Origin: Apus apus
Taxonomy: Eukaryota; Chordata; Aves; Apodiformes; Apodidae
Direction: 5' to 3'
NCBI RefSeq assembly: GCF_020740795.1
Contig: NC_067290.1
Coordinates: forward strand, 13,312,001 to 13,376,000
Length of the DNA stretch: 64,000 bases
The position numbers were made by a program, and so were the translations under genes. Within the stretch, counting starts at the first letter, position 1; each line of letters begins with the position of its first letter. The notes beneath the pieces are model-generated. The model did no database searches and was not told where the DNA came from. It was given only the letters and a program-made list of their open reading frames with translations. Below, piece by piece: positions 27,801 to 37,700 of the stretch.

Positions 27801-30800
27801 GAAGCTGAAAAACAGTGACAACTGCTTGCTCGTTGTTTCAGACTCCCAGAATCTTCAAGACTTTTATTCCTGTTTACACACATGTTGCTCTCAACACTAC
27901 ACATCAGTGTTACCAAGCTGCTCATTGTACTGTGGAAAAGGAAACCTCCAAGAGTTTCTCTGTCAGCTTATGGAGTTGAACTGCATTTCAACAGAAGATG
28001 TTGAAATAAAAGGTTGTTTCCCAACATATCTTGTTTATGGGAATAAAACCAATAATCAAGAAGTCTTGCATCAACCAGAGTCAGCTGGCAAAGCATCAAC
28101 AAAAAATGTTTTGTGTTCTGCACTTTATTCTTGTGTGTATAAACATTCTGACCAGGGTCCCTGTGTGGTCCATCCATGTTGGATAATTCTAACGCTCCAG
28201 CATTTGTATATAGTAAAGGTGGATTTCAGTTTACTGCCAGGTAAAAGGGTAGGCCGAGAAGAGTTGGGAAGTGTGTTTAAGCTGAATAGGATTCCCTTGG
28301 CATCACTTGTGTTGCATCCAACTCATGGTTCCATCCAGCAGAAGGGTTCATTTTTGGATGGGCATGTACTGGAGTTGCTTGTTGGATACAAATTTGTTAC
28401 AGCAGTGTTTGTTCTACCTCATGAGAAATTCCACTTCCTAAGAATCTACAGTCTTCTAAGGACACTCCTGCAGGATGTTAAGACTATTATTATTTTCAAA
28501 GCTTCAAGCAAATCAGATGCTGTAAGAAATCATGCTGTGGAGGCCAACAGACATGGTCAATCAGCAAGGTAACAATTATAAAAGGTCTGTTGCACTGTGA
28601 CCTAGCCAGTGTGTTTGCAGTTGTTGTTGTAATTGCTTCTGGCCTCTAGTATTGATGAAATATCTTTTTGTTCTGCTAGTCTTTAGTATATGTGGCTAGT
28701 TTTCCTGGACTGTACTTGTCTATCCTTTTTGTTGTTGCAATATTAAATGGATTTTCCAATGAGAGGAGACTTGCTGTTTCATATGCTTGCAAGCTGAGGT
28801 CATGGCAAATGGACAGCTATGCTCAAGAGAAATATTTTGAAGTAAACTATTAAGAATATAAGTTGCCTGTTCCTAATTTCTGAATGAAATAAAGTATTAT
28901 TATAGGGGAAGAGCTGTGTATTTCCTTCAGTTTTGATTGTCTTCTTGATCTCTTTTAGCTTTTGCAAGCCTCATCTGACACTGTCATCTTTATATCCATC
29001 TGAATTTCTTCTGCAGAAGATAACAGAAGATAACCAGATTCCTGTTCACCTTCATGTCTCTGTGTCTCTTCAGTATGTGGCTAGGCTGAAAGGAAATGAC
29101 CTAGTAGAGTTTTTCCATGGCAACATTGCAGAGGTATTGTGCCTAGCCCATGAGTATAAAAATATGCCTTTTGGCACTAGTAGTATTTAAAAAACTTTCT
29201 TGATCAAACTACAAGAGTTAATAATCTCTGCAAAACCTGGAAGCATTCTCATCAAAAACCTGTTTGTGTTACTCCGTTTTGGGTGCCTTGCGATACAGTG
29301 ATTGGAATCCTGCCAGGCATATTTTGCCTTCAGGGTCCTTGATGCAGGACAGGACAATACATTAGTATATGTCTCAAATATATAATTACTCCAAGAATAT
29401 TCCTGGTTTTTCTTTAAATTTACAAAAGGAAAGAAAATTACTGAAGTGGAATTATTTTGTGATGGCATCTAGCTGGATCAATAAATGGGTTTGACAACAC
29501 ACGTGCATAGCTGTAGGTGCTCCAGAAACCTGAGCAGATAAAATCTGAGTAACGTTCATAGTCTGTGTGGGGATCGTAACATTTAAAAGTACAAATCTTA
29601 CCTTAAATTCATGATGTAGCTTTTTGAGTTGTAAATCATCATGTTCACAGTGCAAATGTCAATTGAAAACTTATTGAGAAATGGAGACTTCTATTCCCAT
29701 ACCTTGCTTCCAGTCTTTTAAGTAAGCACAAGTTGTGCTTCTCTTTTTACACCAGGAGAAGCTGATAGAGTAGGTGAATCATCTGAGGATTTGCAGTAAG
29801 CACATCAAGCTAGAAGCTGAGAAGGTGCCTGGTTGGAACAGCAGCTGTAGTGGCAAGCTGTGCTGCTGTTGTCTCCTAAGGATCTTTGAATATCAACCCC
29901 TAAGTAACATCTCAAGGCTCAAGAGACTTGTTATAGCTTGGGGTACACTGCTTATCTGTTGACCAAAATTTTGTCTGCAGTGTCTGTTCTAGAAAGGCTT
30001 TATTCACTAGGTCATTTTCTTTTTTCTAGTTTTAGTCAGAAAACAAGGAATAATTAGACCCCAATTGAAAAATTTCTTTATATCAATGCAAGACATTTTC
30101 AGTAGACTGCTGTTGTGTTCACCTCAAAGCTGCTGCATTTAGCAACTTTGAGGTGAATTTCTGCTCTTTGACTGTAGTGTGTTCAAATGCTTCAGATTTT
30201 GAAATTTATTTTTTCTAGTAGTCTAAAGCTGCCTCTAAGATGATGAAGCTATTTGAAATATTGAAGTATGCAAGCAATTTATCAAATAAAATTTACATCT
30301 TAGGTGGAAAATGAAGAGCTGAGGCATCTCATGTGGTCTTCAGTTCTGTTTTACAAGACTCCCAATGTGGAAGTGATGGCTTGTGTGCTTCTCTCAACAA
30401 AAGCTATTTACTTTCTGTTGGATGATTCTTTTGTTCATGCTGATGAGCACCAGTCAGGTAAGATAGCTATTTTGATGCTTTAACGAGGTTATGAACTTAA
30501 TCCCTATCTGTGTGTTTGTCTTGAGTTTAAGTACCAGTTTTGGTCAATACTCTGATTTGGACCTCCTAGTTGAGGGAGATGCTGGCATGGTTCACTACAT
30601 GCAAAGTACTTGTGTGAGGCTTTTATGTTCAAAAACCAGGGCCCTGAGTCATGGCTGCTTCCCAAACAGACCCTTTCATGTGCTGTTGTGAGAGTGCTTT
30701 TCTCAAATGTTGTTTCATAGTCCTTAGCATCACCTGGGCAGCTAAAGGCCCTTTCATAACCAAAATGCTAAGTGAAGGGTAATGAAGTCCATGGTGTTCA

Positions 30801-33800
30801 TTCAGTTCATGTGAATAGTTAATGCAACTGCTGCTGTAAATCTGACATGTGACAGCTACCCAAAGGAACAACTGCTAACAAGGACATTTGGCTGTATTTG
30901 TTGCTTGAGAAATCATTAGCCCCTTTTCTCAGTTTTTTAATTTCTTCCTTCAAGTGTGATATAGGTATAAGATTTTAATATAAGAATTATGCTTATGGAA
31001 AGAAGACTAGTTCTTTTTTCTTTTGACTTTTTTCAACAGATTTTTGGAACAAAGAAAACTCAGATTGTGAAAACAGTGCTTTCCACCTCTCTTGCTGCTT
31101 TGTGCTAAAACTTAATGACCTGCAGTCAGTAAACGTTGGCCTGTTTGACCAATACTTCCGAGTTACTGGTGAGTACATCTTGTGCTTTGTTATTATAGTT
31201 CTATTTTGTCTGTTTAGTCTTGTCTTAGGTGGGTCACTGTCTATTAGTAAGATGAAAGTGTATTATTGTGTTACTACTTGTTCTTGAAGTAAGTTAAGCT
31301 GACATTTCTGGTGCTGTATCAGTAGGCTGATAATACTGTCTTGTCACATCTTGTAATTGAGAAGTTTAATATCAATTAATTGATCCCACAAGTGCTTTAA
31401 AAAAGAACACCCTGTGTTAATGACACATCAAGAGGGAAATGTAAAGGGAAATGTAATGTTGTTCTGAGGCTTTGGCTTGCTTAATAAAGAGCAAAAGTAG
31501 GGTAATGTCCCTGTTGCAGATTATATAGTTGATGGTTGAGTTTTTGGATGGAAAATGAGGCCTTAAAGTTTGAGAAGTGATGATGTCAGTATGTAATGGA
31601 AAAAACATGGGTAAAGTTTCTGGGCTGGTACTTTGCCTCAGAGTTCCACCAGTACACATGGGCCATACATTCCTGTGTTCTAAAATGTCTTCTCGTTGTG
31701 TTGGAACCTCAATGAGGGGAAAAAACAACCTCTGTTGTGGAAATTATTTAATGACCTTGGTTATAACAAATTCACAAATAAAACTGAGGGCAGTTTTTAT
31801 GTAAGATAAAGTGTAATAAGGTGATAATGTTGATCCTGTCTAGTAGTAGTTGAATAGTTTACTTGTACATGTATGTAATTTTAAATCAAGAGATTATATT
31901 CTTCTGTTTTTGAGGGTTTTGTAAGGATTCTGTTATTTTCCAAGGATTTGAAAGCTTTCTGAATAATGCATGTTTTTAGGAGAAATAATCCTTGCAAAAC
32001 GTTTTTGGTGGAAGTTGCATGTTGGTTAAAGACATGAAAATGCCACATATAGCTGTGTGAATGGTTTATATTCTGTCTTCTCTCCAGGACACTCTGCAGA
32101 TCATATAGTCACCTGCCTGACCAGAGACAGTTACAACACTCACACCTTCATACAGCAACTTATGGCAGTTCTGTCATTGCTTGCACGTACACCTTCACCT
32201 GAACCAGTAGATAAAGACTTCTACTCTGAATTTGGGAGTAAAAACACAGGTAAATGGTCTTTCTACATGTCATACTTGGGGCATCATCTAAAGTGTACTG
32301 ATTAAAAACTCTTTTGAGAGAAATTTATATATTGCTTCCCATTGGATACCTAAACCAAACTCTGTGACTTTAATTATTTCTTACATGTGCCTTATCTGAA
32401 CTTGTTAATTGTTAGAATTATTAAATATAAACAGTCTTGCACATGAGAAGTTGTCAATGGCTTCTTGAGTCCAGCAGAAACAGCACTTCCTATACAGTAC
32501 TTTGGGTTATGTATTACTGCAAGTTTCAGCCTAACCTTGTAAGTCAGCAGTGCAGGTACCAAAGTCTGAAGGTTATGTTTTTCCTTGCCTTAATAAATCC
32601 TGTCATTCCATGACAGTGTAGTGCAGTGAAAACTGGACTTGTTCAAGGTGTGTTTCATTATCAGGTTAAACTTTTTTGCGTAGAATTCTGAAGCCAGTTG
32701 AAGGCACAGAAGAAAATGGCATTTTCCTGAAGGATGATTGCTGTTGTTACAGTCATAAAGAGAAGCTGCATAAGCCCAGACAGTGCAAGTTTTGATGAGA
32801 AGTCATTGACTTTTATTAGACCAATTGATTTTTGTGAACAAAACATGCGTGCTTCCTTCAAGCTTTGCTCCATTGTATTTCAGCTGTTCTGGCAAGTAAG
32901 AGTGTAACCTTCTTCCACACCAGAACATAGGACGGAGCAGAGGAATATGCTCATCGACTAGGGATATTAAAGCAATTTATGTAAAATCTTATTTTTCTTT
33001 TGTTGTTTTAATTTCTATCTTTCCTCTCTCCTTAAAAGAAGCAGGGATTTTGTGTTCAGTGAGTTCAGAACCGGAGAGTGGAAAGGAAGCAGGGGAGGTG
33101 GATAACCTGTGATATGGTAATCCAGCTGCATTTCCTTCTACCTCTTCTGCCATCACCCTGCATTAGTTACATGGTTAGAAATTTGCAGGGAAGTATGTTG
33201 GTAATGCAAGAGAGACTCCACTAGAGATCTGTAATCCAAATAAAATGTATTCCAATTTTGTATTTAAGCAAAGCCATATATGAATAGATGCAAAACTTCA
33301 ATTCTTCCACCTCCAGTTGTCAAAGGTTGTTGCTTATCCTAATACATTAAGAAAGTATTGTATGGTACTTAATAGAAGTATATTGTTTCTTGCAGGAAAA
33401 ATGGAGAATTATGAACTGATTCATTCTAGCAGAGTAAAATTTATTTATCCAAACGAAGAGGAAATTGGGGACCTTGCTTTTCTAGTGGCAGAGAAGATGG
33501 ATGGTTTGACTAATCTTCAGTCCCTCAACATCCTTCTGTATGTGTTGGCATTTCAAGTAAATCATGTTGAACGTTCTGTCCAAAACACTAGTTCACTTCA
33601 ACCTAAAACACTTATATTAACCAGCTCTGATTTGTTCCTCTTTGATGAAGATTATATCAGTTACCCACTACCAGAATTTGCTAAGGAGCCACCAAAGAGA
33701 GATAAGTATCAGCTTACAGATGGACGACGAATCCGGGATTTAGATAGAGTACTTATGGGATATCAGACATACCCTCAGGCCCTTACATTTGTGTTTGATG

Positions 33801-34024
33801 ATGTTCAGAATCAGGATTTGATGCAGAATTTAACACTGGATCACTTTGGAGAAACTAATAGTGCCTCAAAGGGGAATGTTAAACAAGAAGGCAGCAGGAG
33901 CAGAGAGGTACAGTGGTACATCTTTATCCCAAGTGCAGAAAGCAGGGAGAAATTAATTTCATTGCTTGCAAGACAGTGGGAGATCCTATGTGGCAGAGAA
34001 CTGCCTTTGGAGCTCACTGGGTAA
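3776..34024 (+). CDS. NISCH: NISCH, nischarin (complete, 21 coding exons)
   Basis: Joining the 21 exons listed below gives about 1417 residues in one continuous frame with GT-AG introns throughout. Order of parts: PX domain about 28-125 with RYSDF at 47-51, PPKK at 70-73 and conserved Arg86; six leucine-rich repeats about 287-415; a short helical segment about 440-465; then a large C-terminal region ending in ELTG. Family knowledge: nischarin binds phosphoinositides through PX, localises to endosomes, binds integrin alpha-5, and inhibits Rac1, PAK1 and LIMK to limit cell migration; it was also proposed as imidazoline receptor I1 (IRAS). Human NISCH is near 1504 residues. The shortfall lies mainly in acidic and Pro/Ala-rich linkers. 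STAB1 follows downstream in the same orientation. Confidence 0.96.
5291..5359 (+). repeat. CR1 3'-end fragment, sense
   Basis: GGTTGGAACCAGATGATCTT followed by TAAGGTCC and a TCTATGA-like end is the diagnostic CR1 3' terminus in sense orientation. Only about 70 bases remain. Confidence 0.85.
6201..6515 (-). repeat. CR1 3'-end fragment, antisense
   Basis: It starts AGAATCATAGAAGTGTTTGG and continues through GAAGGGACCTTAAAGATCAC, CCTCACATGAATCTACCCTG-like sequence and CCCTCTCCAAGTTCTTTCTT. This is reverse-complement CR1 of about 315 bases. Short open frames inside it are by-products. Confidence 0.88.
9734..9817 (+). CDS. NISCH: NISCH coding exon 2 (PX domain)
   Basis: Residues 30-57. Contains the first PX beta strands and the RYSDF motif (47-51), whose Arg is the usual phosphoinositide-contacting residue. 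Acceptor CCTTTCAG, donor GTAAGA. Phase 0 at both ends. Confidence 0.96.
10549..10731 (+). CDS. NISCH: NISCH coding exon 3 (PX domain)
   Basis: Residues 58-118. Carries the PX PPKK loop (70-73) and the helix with Arg86 ([12 protein letters not shown]), ending HFLHFHLY. Acceptor CTGTCAG, donor GTAAGT. Phase 0. Confidence 0.96.
10732..13878 (+). other. NISCH: NISCH intron 3
   Basis: AT-rich intron of 3.1 kb. No repeat family, exon or RNA gene was recognised. Confidence 0.7.
13879..13927 (+). CDS. NISCH: NISCH coding exon 4
   Basis: A 49-base exon coding [16 protein letters not shown] and the first base of the next Gly codon. It closes the PX domain. Acceptor CTTTTTAG, donor GTAAAA. Ends in phase 1. 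Confidence 0.93.
15512..15675 (+). CDS. NISCH: NISCH coding exon 5
   Basis: Residues 135-189. The conserved block [19 protein letters not shown] is characteristic of nischarin. Acceptor TTTTACAG, donor GTGAGC. Restores phase 0. Confidence 0.96.
17162..17257 (+). CDS. NISCH: NISCH coding exon 6
   Basis: Residues 190-221, including [20 protein letters not shown], nearly identical to mammalian nischarin as recalled. Acceptor GATGACTAG has a poor pyrimidine tract; donor GTATGA. 96 bases, phase 0. Confidence 0.95.
18828..18923 (+). CDS. NISCH: NISCH coding exon 7
   Basis: Residues 222-253, ending [14 protein letters not shown] just before the leucine-rich repeats. Also 96 bases and phase 0. Donor GTAAGA. 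Confidence 0.95.
19492..19644 (+). CDS. NISCH: NISCH coding exon 8 (first LRR)
   Basis: Residues 254-304. Conserved [14 protein letters not shown], then the first leucine-rich repeat [14 protein letters not shown]. Donor GTAAGA. Phase 0. Confidence 0.95.
20890..20958 (+). CDS. NISCH: NISCH coding exon 9 (LRR)
   Basis: Residues 305-327, the second leucine-rich repeat [14 protein letters not shown]. Acceptor TTCTCTAG, donor GTAAGT. Phase 0. Confidence 0.95.
21387..21572 (+). CDS. NISCH: NISCH coding exon 10 (three LRRs)
   Basis: Residues 328-389 hold three successive leucine-rich repeats with cores [18 protein letters not shown] and LVNLDLSNN. Acceptor TTTTGTAG, donor GTAACT. Phase 0. Confidence 0.96.
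21771..21899 (+). CDS. NISCH: NISCH coding exon 11 (last LRR)
   Basis: Residues 390-432: the last repeat ([18 protein letters not shown]) and its cap, [13 protein letters not shown]. Acceptor AACTTTCAG, donor GTAAGC. Phase 0. Confidence 0.96.
22127..22240 (+). CDS. NISCH: NISCH coding exon 12
   Basis: Residues 433-470. [20 protein letters not shown] is a charged, helix-forming stretch found in all nischarins I recall. Donor GTGAGT. Phase 0. Confidence 0.95.
23019..23124 (+). CDS. NISCH: NISCH coding exon 13
   Basis: Residues 471-505, a Ser/Pro-rich linker ([16 protein letters not shown]). Acceptor TTTGTTAG, donor GTAATC. Leaves phase 1, matched by exon 14. Confidence 0.88.
23125..25697 (+). 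other. NISCH: NISCH intron 13
   Basis: AT-rich intron of 2.6 kb with no recognised repeat or exon. A 14-base palindrome (TTGCTAGCTAGCAA, 24567-24580) is the only structure noted. Confidence 0.65.
25698..25819 (+). CDS. NISCH: NISCH coding exon 14
   Basis: Residues 506-546: [20 protein letters not shown], corresponding to the variable linker with EEALASSL in human. Acceptor TTGTTCTAG, donor GTAATT. Joins exon 13 in phase. Confidence 0.86.
26693..26748 (+). CDS. NISCH: NISCH coding exon 15
   Basis: Residues 547-564 ([18 protein letters not shown]) plus two bases. The donor at 26749 (GTATGC) is chosen because it leaves phase 2, which matches the acceptor at 27258. Other GT sites in the exon do not fit. 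Least certain boundary of the gene. Confidence 0.7.
27067..27196 (+). other. NISCH: Candidate alternative or poison exon of NISCH
   Basis: A 130-base segment with a plausible acceptor (CACTTCCTGTAG) and donor (GTAGCT), lying between exons 15 and 16. Joined to exon 15 it gives an immediate TGA, so inclusion would truncate the protein at about 564 residues. Short nischarin isoforms of similar length are known in human. Use of these sites is inferred only. Confidence 0.25.
27258..28568 (+). CDS. NISCH: NISCH coding exon 16 (large)
   Basis: A 1311-base exon covering residues 565-1001. Contains [48 protein letters not shown] and [20 protein letters not shown], all conserved in nischarin. The acidic run present here in mammals is reduced to a short [16 protein letters not shown] linker. 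The frame extends upstream to a TGA at 27253, so the acceptor must lie after it; CTTGAAG at 27251-27257 fits. Donor GTAACA. Confidence 0.93.
28959..29133 (+). CDS. NISCH: NISCH coding exon 17
   Basis: Residues 1002-1060: [20 protein letters not shown], then [11 protein letters not shown]. The long Pro/Ala-rich stretch that precedes this block in mammals is absent. Acceptor TCTTTTAG, donor GTATTG. Ends in phase 0. Confidence 0.93.
30304..30457 (+). CDS. NISCH: NISCH coding exon 18
   Basis: Residues 1061-1111: [20 protein letters not shown] and [18 protein letters not shown]. Acceptor ATCTTAG, donor GTAAGA. Leaves phase 1. Confidence 0.95.
31040..31168 (+). CDS. NISCH: NISCH coding exon 19
   Basis: Residues 1112-1154: [20 protein letters not shown], highly conserved. 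Acceptor TTTCAACAG, donor GTGAGT. Phase 1 at both ends. Confidence 0.95.
32088..32249 (+). CDS. NISCH: NISCH coding exon 20
   Basis: Residues 1155-1208: [19 protein letters not shown] and the conserved [16 protein letters not shown]. Acceptor TCTCTCCAG, donor GTAAAT. Phase 1 at both ends. Confidence 0.96.
33396..34024 (+). CDS. NISCH: NISCH coding exon 21 (terminal)
   Basis: Residues 1209-1417. [53 protein letters not shown] and the C-terminal [20 protein letters not shown] are all diagnostic. The stop is TAA at 34022-34024 after ELTG. Acceptor TTTCTTGCAG. Confidence 0.97.
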
Positions 34025-34790
34025 TTATTGCACAGCTGAGTGGTTTCAGTGTGTATTAAAAGGGAAGCACAGTGTTTAAATAGCACCTGACCAGTTCTGG
34101 TTTTTTATAAGGAGCTGACGTGGACTCCCTTGCTCCCTCCTGCAGTGAACATTTAGTAGGTATATAGAAATATTCTGAAGTGTTAACTGGGGACTAAACT
34201 TCTTGAAAAGTCTGTTTTTTATGCAGTAGTATATATTGAAAAAAAATCATAAGATGTTCTGGGAAACTGTATGGAAAAATTCAGGAGTCAACACTAGATA
34301 TGCTGTTGTCTAGGGCTGTTAAGGTTTCCACTGTTTTTCTGTATATATCAGACTTGCTGTTCTATACAAATTATAATGTGTAAATAAGGGTAAATGCTTG
34401 TGTATGTTCAAGTGCAATGTTCTTTGTACAAGAAGTATTTTGGGTATGCTGCTAATGCTTATTATTTAATGATCTTACAGTTTTACATGTTTTTATTTGA
34501 GGCCAAATGTAATTATTTGCTGCCAATCATGAACTTAGCAGTAAGATTTGAGCCACAAGCAGATGACAGATTTTTCATATGAAGTGAGTTTTATACGAAA
34601 GGGCATTTGTTCCTTATTCTAGGATAAAGAATTGCCTGTTAAAGAGCCACTCAGCATCATCTTGAAAGTGGAAATACTCAACATTGGGTATATGAGCATT
34701 TTGTCAGCAAATAATGAATTTGTATCTCTAAATACAAAATCTTTCTTTTGCCTATTTTGTCAATACAAATAAAGTGTAATTTGACAGTTT
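34025..34790 (+). other. NISCH: NISCH 3' UTR
   Basis: AT-rich, with many stops, between the NISCH stop and the poly(A) signal at 34768. The cleavage site is inferred at about 34785-34795. No repeat is seen in it. Confidence 0.75.
34768..34773 (+). terminator. NISCH: Poly(A) signal of NISCH
   Basis: Canonical AATAAA about 745 bases after the stop codon, followed by a T/GT-rich downstream element (TTTTCTTTTGGCTTTGTCTTT-like). No other canonical signal was noticed between the stop and this one. Confidence 0.8.
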
Positions 34791-34799
34791 TCTTTTGGC

Positions 34800-37700
34800 T
34801 TTGTCTTTATTCCAGTTTATCTTGTGTTTGCAGGATACCGTATGGCAGTTGAGCAGCACATACTGTGTTCCTAGAGTGTATTGTGTAGTATGAAGTGTGC
34901 AGCAAGGTGGAAGAAGAAAATTGCTTATTCTCCTATAGCAAGTTTGTACTGGTCCAGAAACAGAGCTGAGTTATGGAAACTGAGGATCTACAGCTTCTAA
35001 ACACAATTTAAGGATGTATTTCAACTACCTTTGCTTGTCCATTAGATGTTAGGGATTTGCTTTCCAAGCTGTAGTTTTTAACTTTAAAGTTAGCATTCGC
35101 CAAGTTTTAGCCTCCCCCATGACAATAAAATCCCTGCTCACTGTTATGAATACAAATACTGAAACTTTGACAAAAGATTGTTCCATGTCCACTGGGATTA
35201 AGAAGGGAATGATAGTTTTGATATGTATGTACCAGCTGATGTTGCTTAAAGCTGATGCTCCTTTAACAAACACAGAAAAACGTAGTGTTGCAGAGACCAC
35301 TGGAGGTCCACCAGTGAAACTCAAAACAGGGCAAACTTCAGACATGTTATTCAGGGCCTGGCCCAAAGAAGTTGAGTTTTCTTCAAAAGAATTCTAATTC
35401 TGCAGTGGCACTGGGATTTTGGTGGCACTGTGGATTATTTTTCCATGCTGCTGAAGAGCTTGGCTGGGCTCTTTGGACCCCAGAGTCTGGGAATGTTGCA
35501 GTCAGTCCAAGGGTGACAGACATAGGCAGCCATAGTCAAATTGTTTTGCAGCATGTAGTGGAGTTCCCTATGCAACCAAAGAGGTGAGGAGTATTGCTTG
35601 AGGGCTGCTCTTAGTTTAGCAGAGGAAACCTGGCCCCTCTGAAGCTTAGACTGAACTGAACAATTAGTGTAGGTACTGTAGACTCTTGGGGAAAAAAACT
35701 TGTTTTGTACTTTAGAGGTCTTCTGTTAACCTGAAATCTCAAGGAAAGTTAAGTTTGCTTAAACTTGTCATTACATAGAAAGAACTTCTTAAATAAAAAT
35801 CCTAGGGATAAAATTAAAAGTTTAGAACTTTATTAGTTCTTTCTGAAGTTAACTCCTGTTAATCACTTCTTTGTAATTCTTGTAGGTAAAAGTTAAGAGC
35901 CTGTGGCAACACCAGTAGTGTGATCTGCAAGCATTTGAGAACTTAACAGATGAACAGGTCACTTACAATATGGTTTATGACTTAAGTGGATGCAAAAGGA
36001 ATCTAATTAGTCCTTTGGAACTGCCTGGGATCTGAGCTAACATGGAGATACTTTTCCCTCATACTGAGGGTTACAGGTACATTGTTTCTAAGTCAACCCT
36101 ACCTCCATCTTATATGTAGGGTCTGTCCTGAAGGATGCTTTATGCTTCACCTGGACCTGAGTTCTGTTTGTAAAGCCCAGCTGTTCAAATGTATTTTAAT
36201 ACACTAGCACATATGATAGCATCGTGTATTAAAATAAGCAGGGATAATCCCCTGCTTGTTACATAGTTTAAGTTGTGAAGGTCTCTTCAGATTTTGCGGC
36301 AAGAACACAGCTGTGATTAAACTTGAAGCTCACAGCTGTTTAAAATGGTAAACCTGTCCCTTTGTATTGGATTATTGATTCAGGAAACAGATACAATTCC
36401 TCCTTGAGATCTTCGTAGGTACATTTTAAGATAAACAAAATATTGGATAGTTCATTATATACATACTGCAGTCAATGGTGCAATCAGAATAATTTATTTT
36501 CAGGGCATTTTTTCAATAGCAAATCTTTTATACTCCACCAGGTAAAGCATGGGCTGTGCAAAGTAAAGTGTCTTCTTAATGCTTTAACTTTTCTCCATTT
36601 TTCCCTGGGGAAAAAAAGCCTAATACAACTCAAAACAAGTTCCTGTCTTCTGCCACGAGCTAGCTGATGCCCTGCTCTTTTGCCTGTGTTAAAACCTGCA
36701 AGAGTTACAATGCTTTGTGGGTACAAGTTTATGTTCATTTAAGTGCAGTGTTAAGCCAAAATTTTATTTGCTGTTGTTCCTCAGCACCAGCCTGTTGTCT
36801 TTATTGTCTAATTCTTGTGTAATCTTTTGTTTCTAAACATAGGGTTTTATTGAAATGCATTTTCCTTGAAAATGTATATTTCGTCTTGAACTTTATGAAT
36901 TGGCTGATTGTTTAATTTCAAATATTTCTTGGAGCTTTCCACAATTGGTTTCCTTAGAAAGTTCTGCAAAATGACATAGTTTTGTAGGTGGTTGTGGTCA
37001 CGTAAAACTGCCCTGATTTCTTCCCCTTAGTTTGTAAGAGTTATAGGAAGCCCTGCACGTGTATTTCTCTTTAATCCTTTATACTCAAACCTTTTGCAGC
37101 TTCCAACCCATGTTCAAGACAATATCTAATGCCAGGTGCATATGTAGGCTGGTAGGGAGGCTTTTTTTAAAAAAAAATTATCTCCTAAGCCATCTTAGAC
37201 TTTCCTAGTCTGGCTTTGAAGCTGCTCTGTGTGTGGCCACCCTAGGAAGACCCATGCAGTTATGTTCAGTGTCACCTACTGAGAATCTAGTCAAAAGTTT
37301 TAAAACTTCTCTTGTATTGGAATTGAAAAAATGGGAAATTAATCTTATTAGGAAGGAAAATAAATGAGGTGCTGACCTGAGCAAAAATGTTTTCTTTAAG
37401 AAGAAATGACAGCATGACCTCCATCCTGTCTGTCCTGTGTCCATTCCATGCTGCTTTTACAAGACTGTGATCTGCCTGGCTGTAGATACACTGAACAGTG
37501 ATGTATTTACATCAGCCCCTTTGACTTGTCTTCCTCTTCTTGTCAGCTTAGATAAGGAGTTTCTTTAAAAAAAAACTGAAGTAACACAAAATGCCATTGC
37601 TTCTTGCTTGAATGTGTCTGGTGAAAAAGCTTAGTTCTGTGGTGTTAATCTTCAAACATACTGAATCTTAGGTGGAGAAACAGCAACATGAGGAAAAGCA

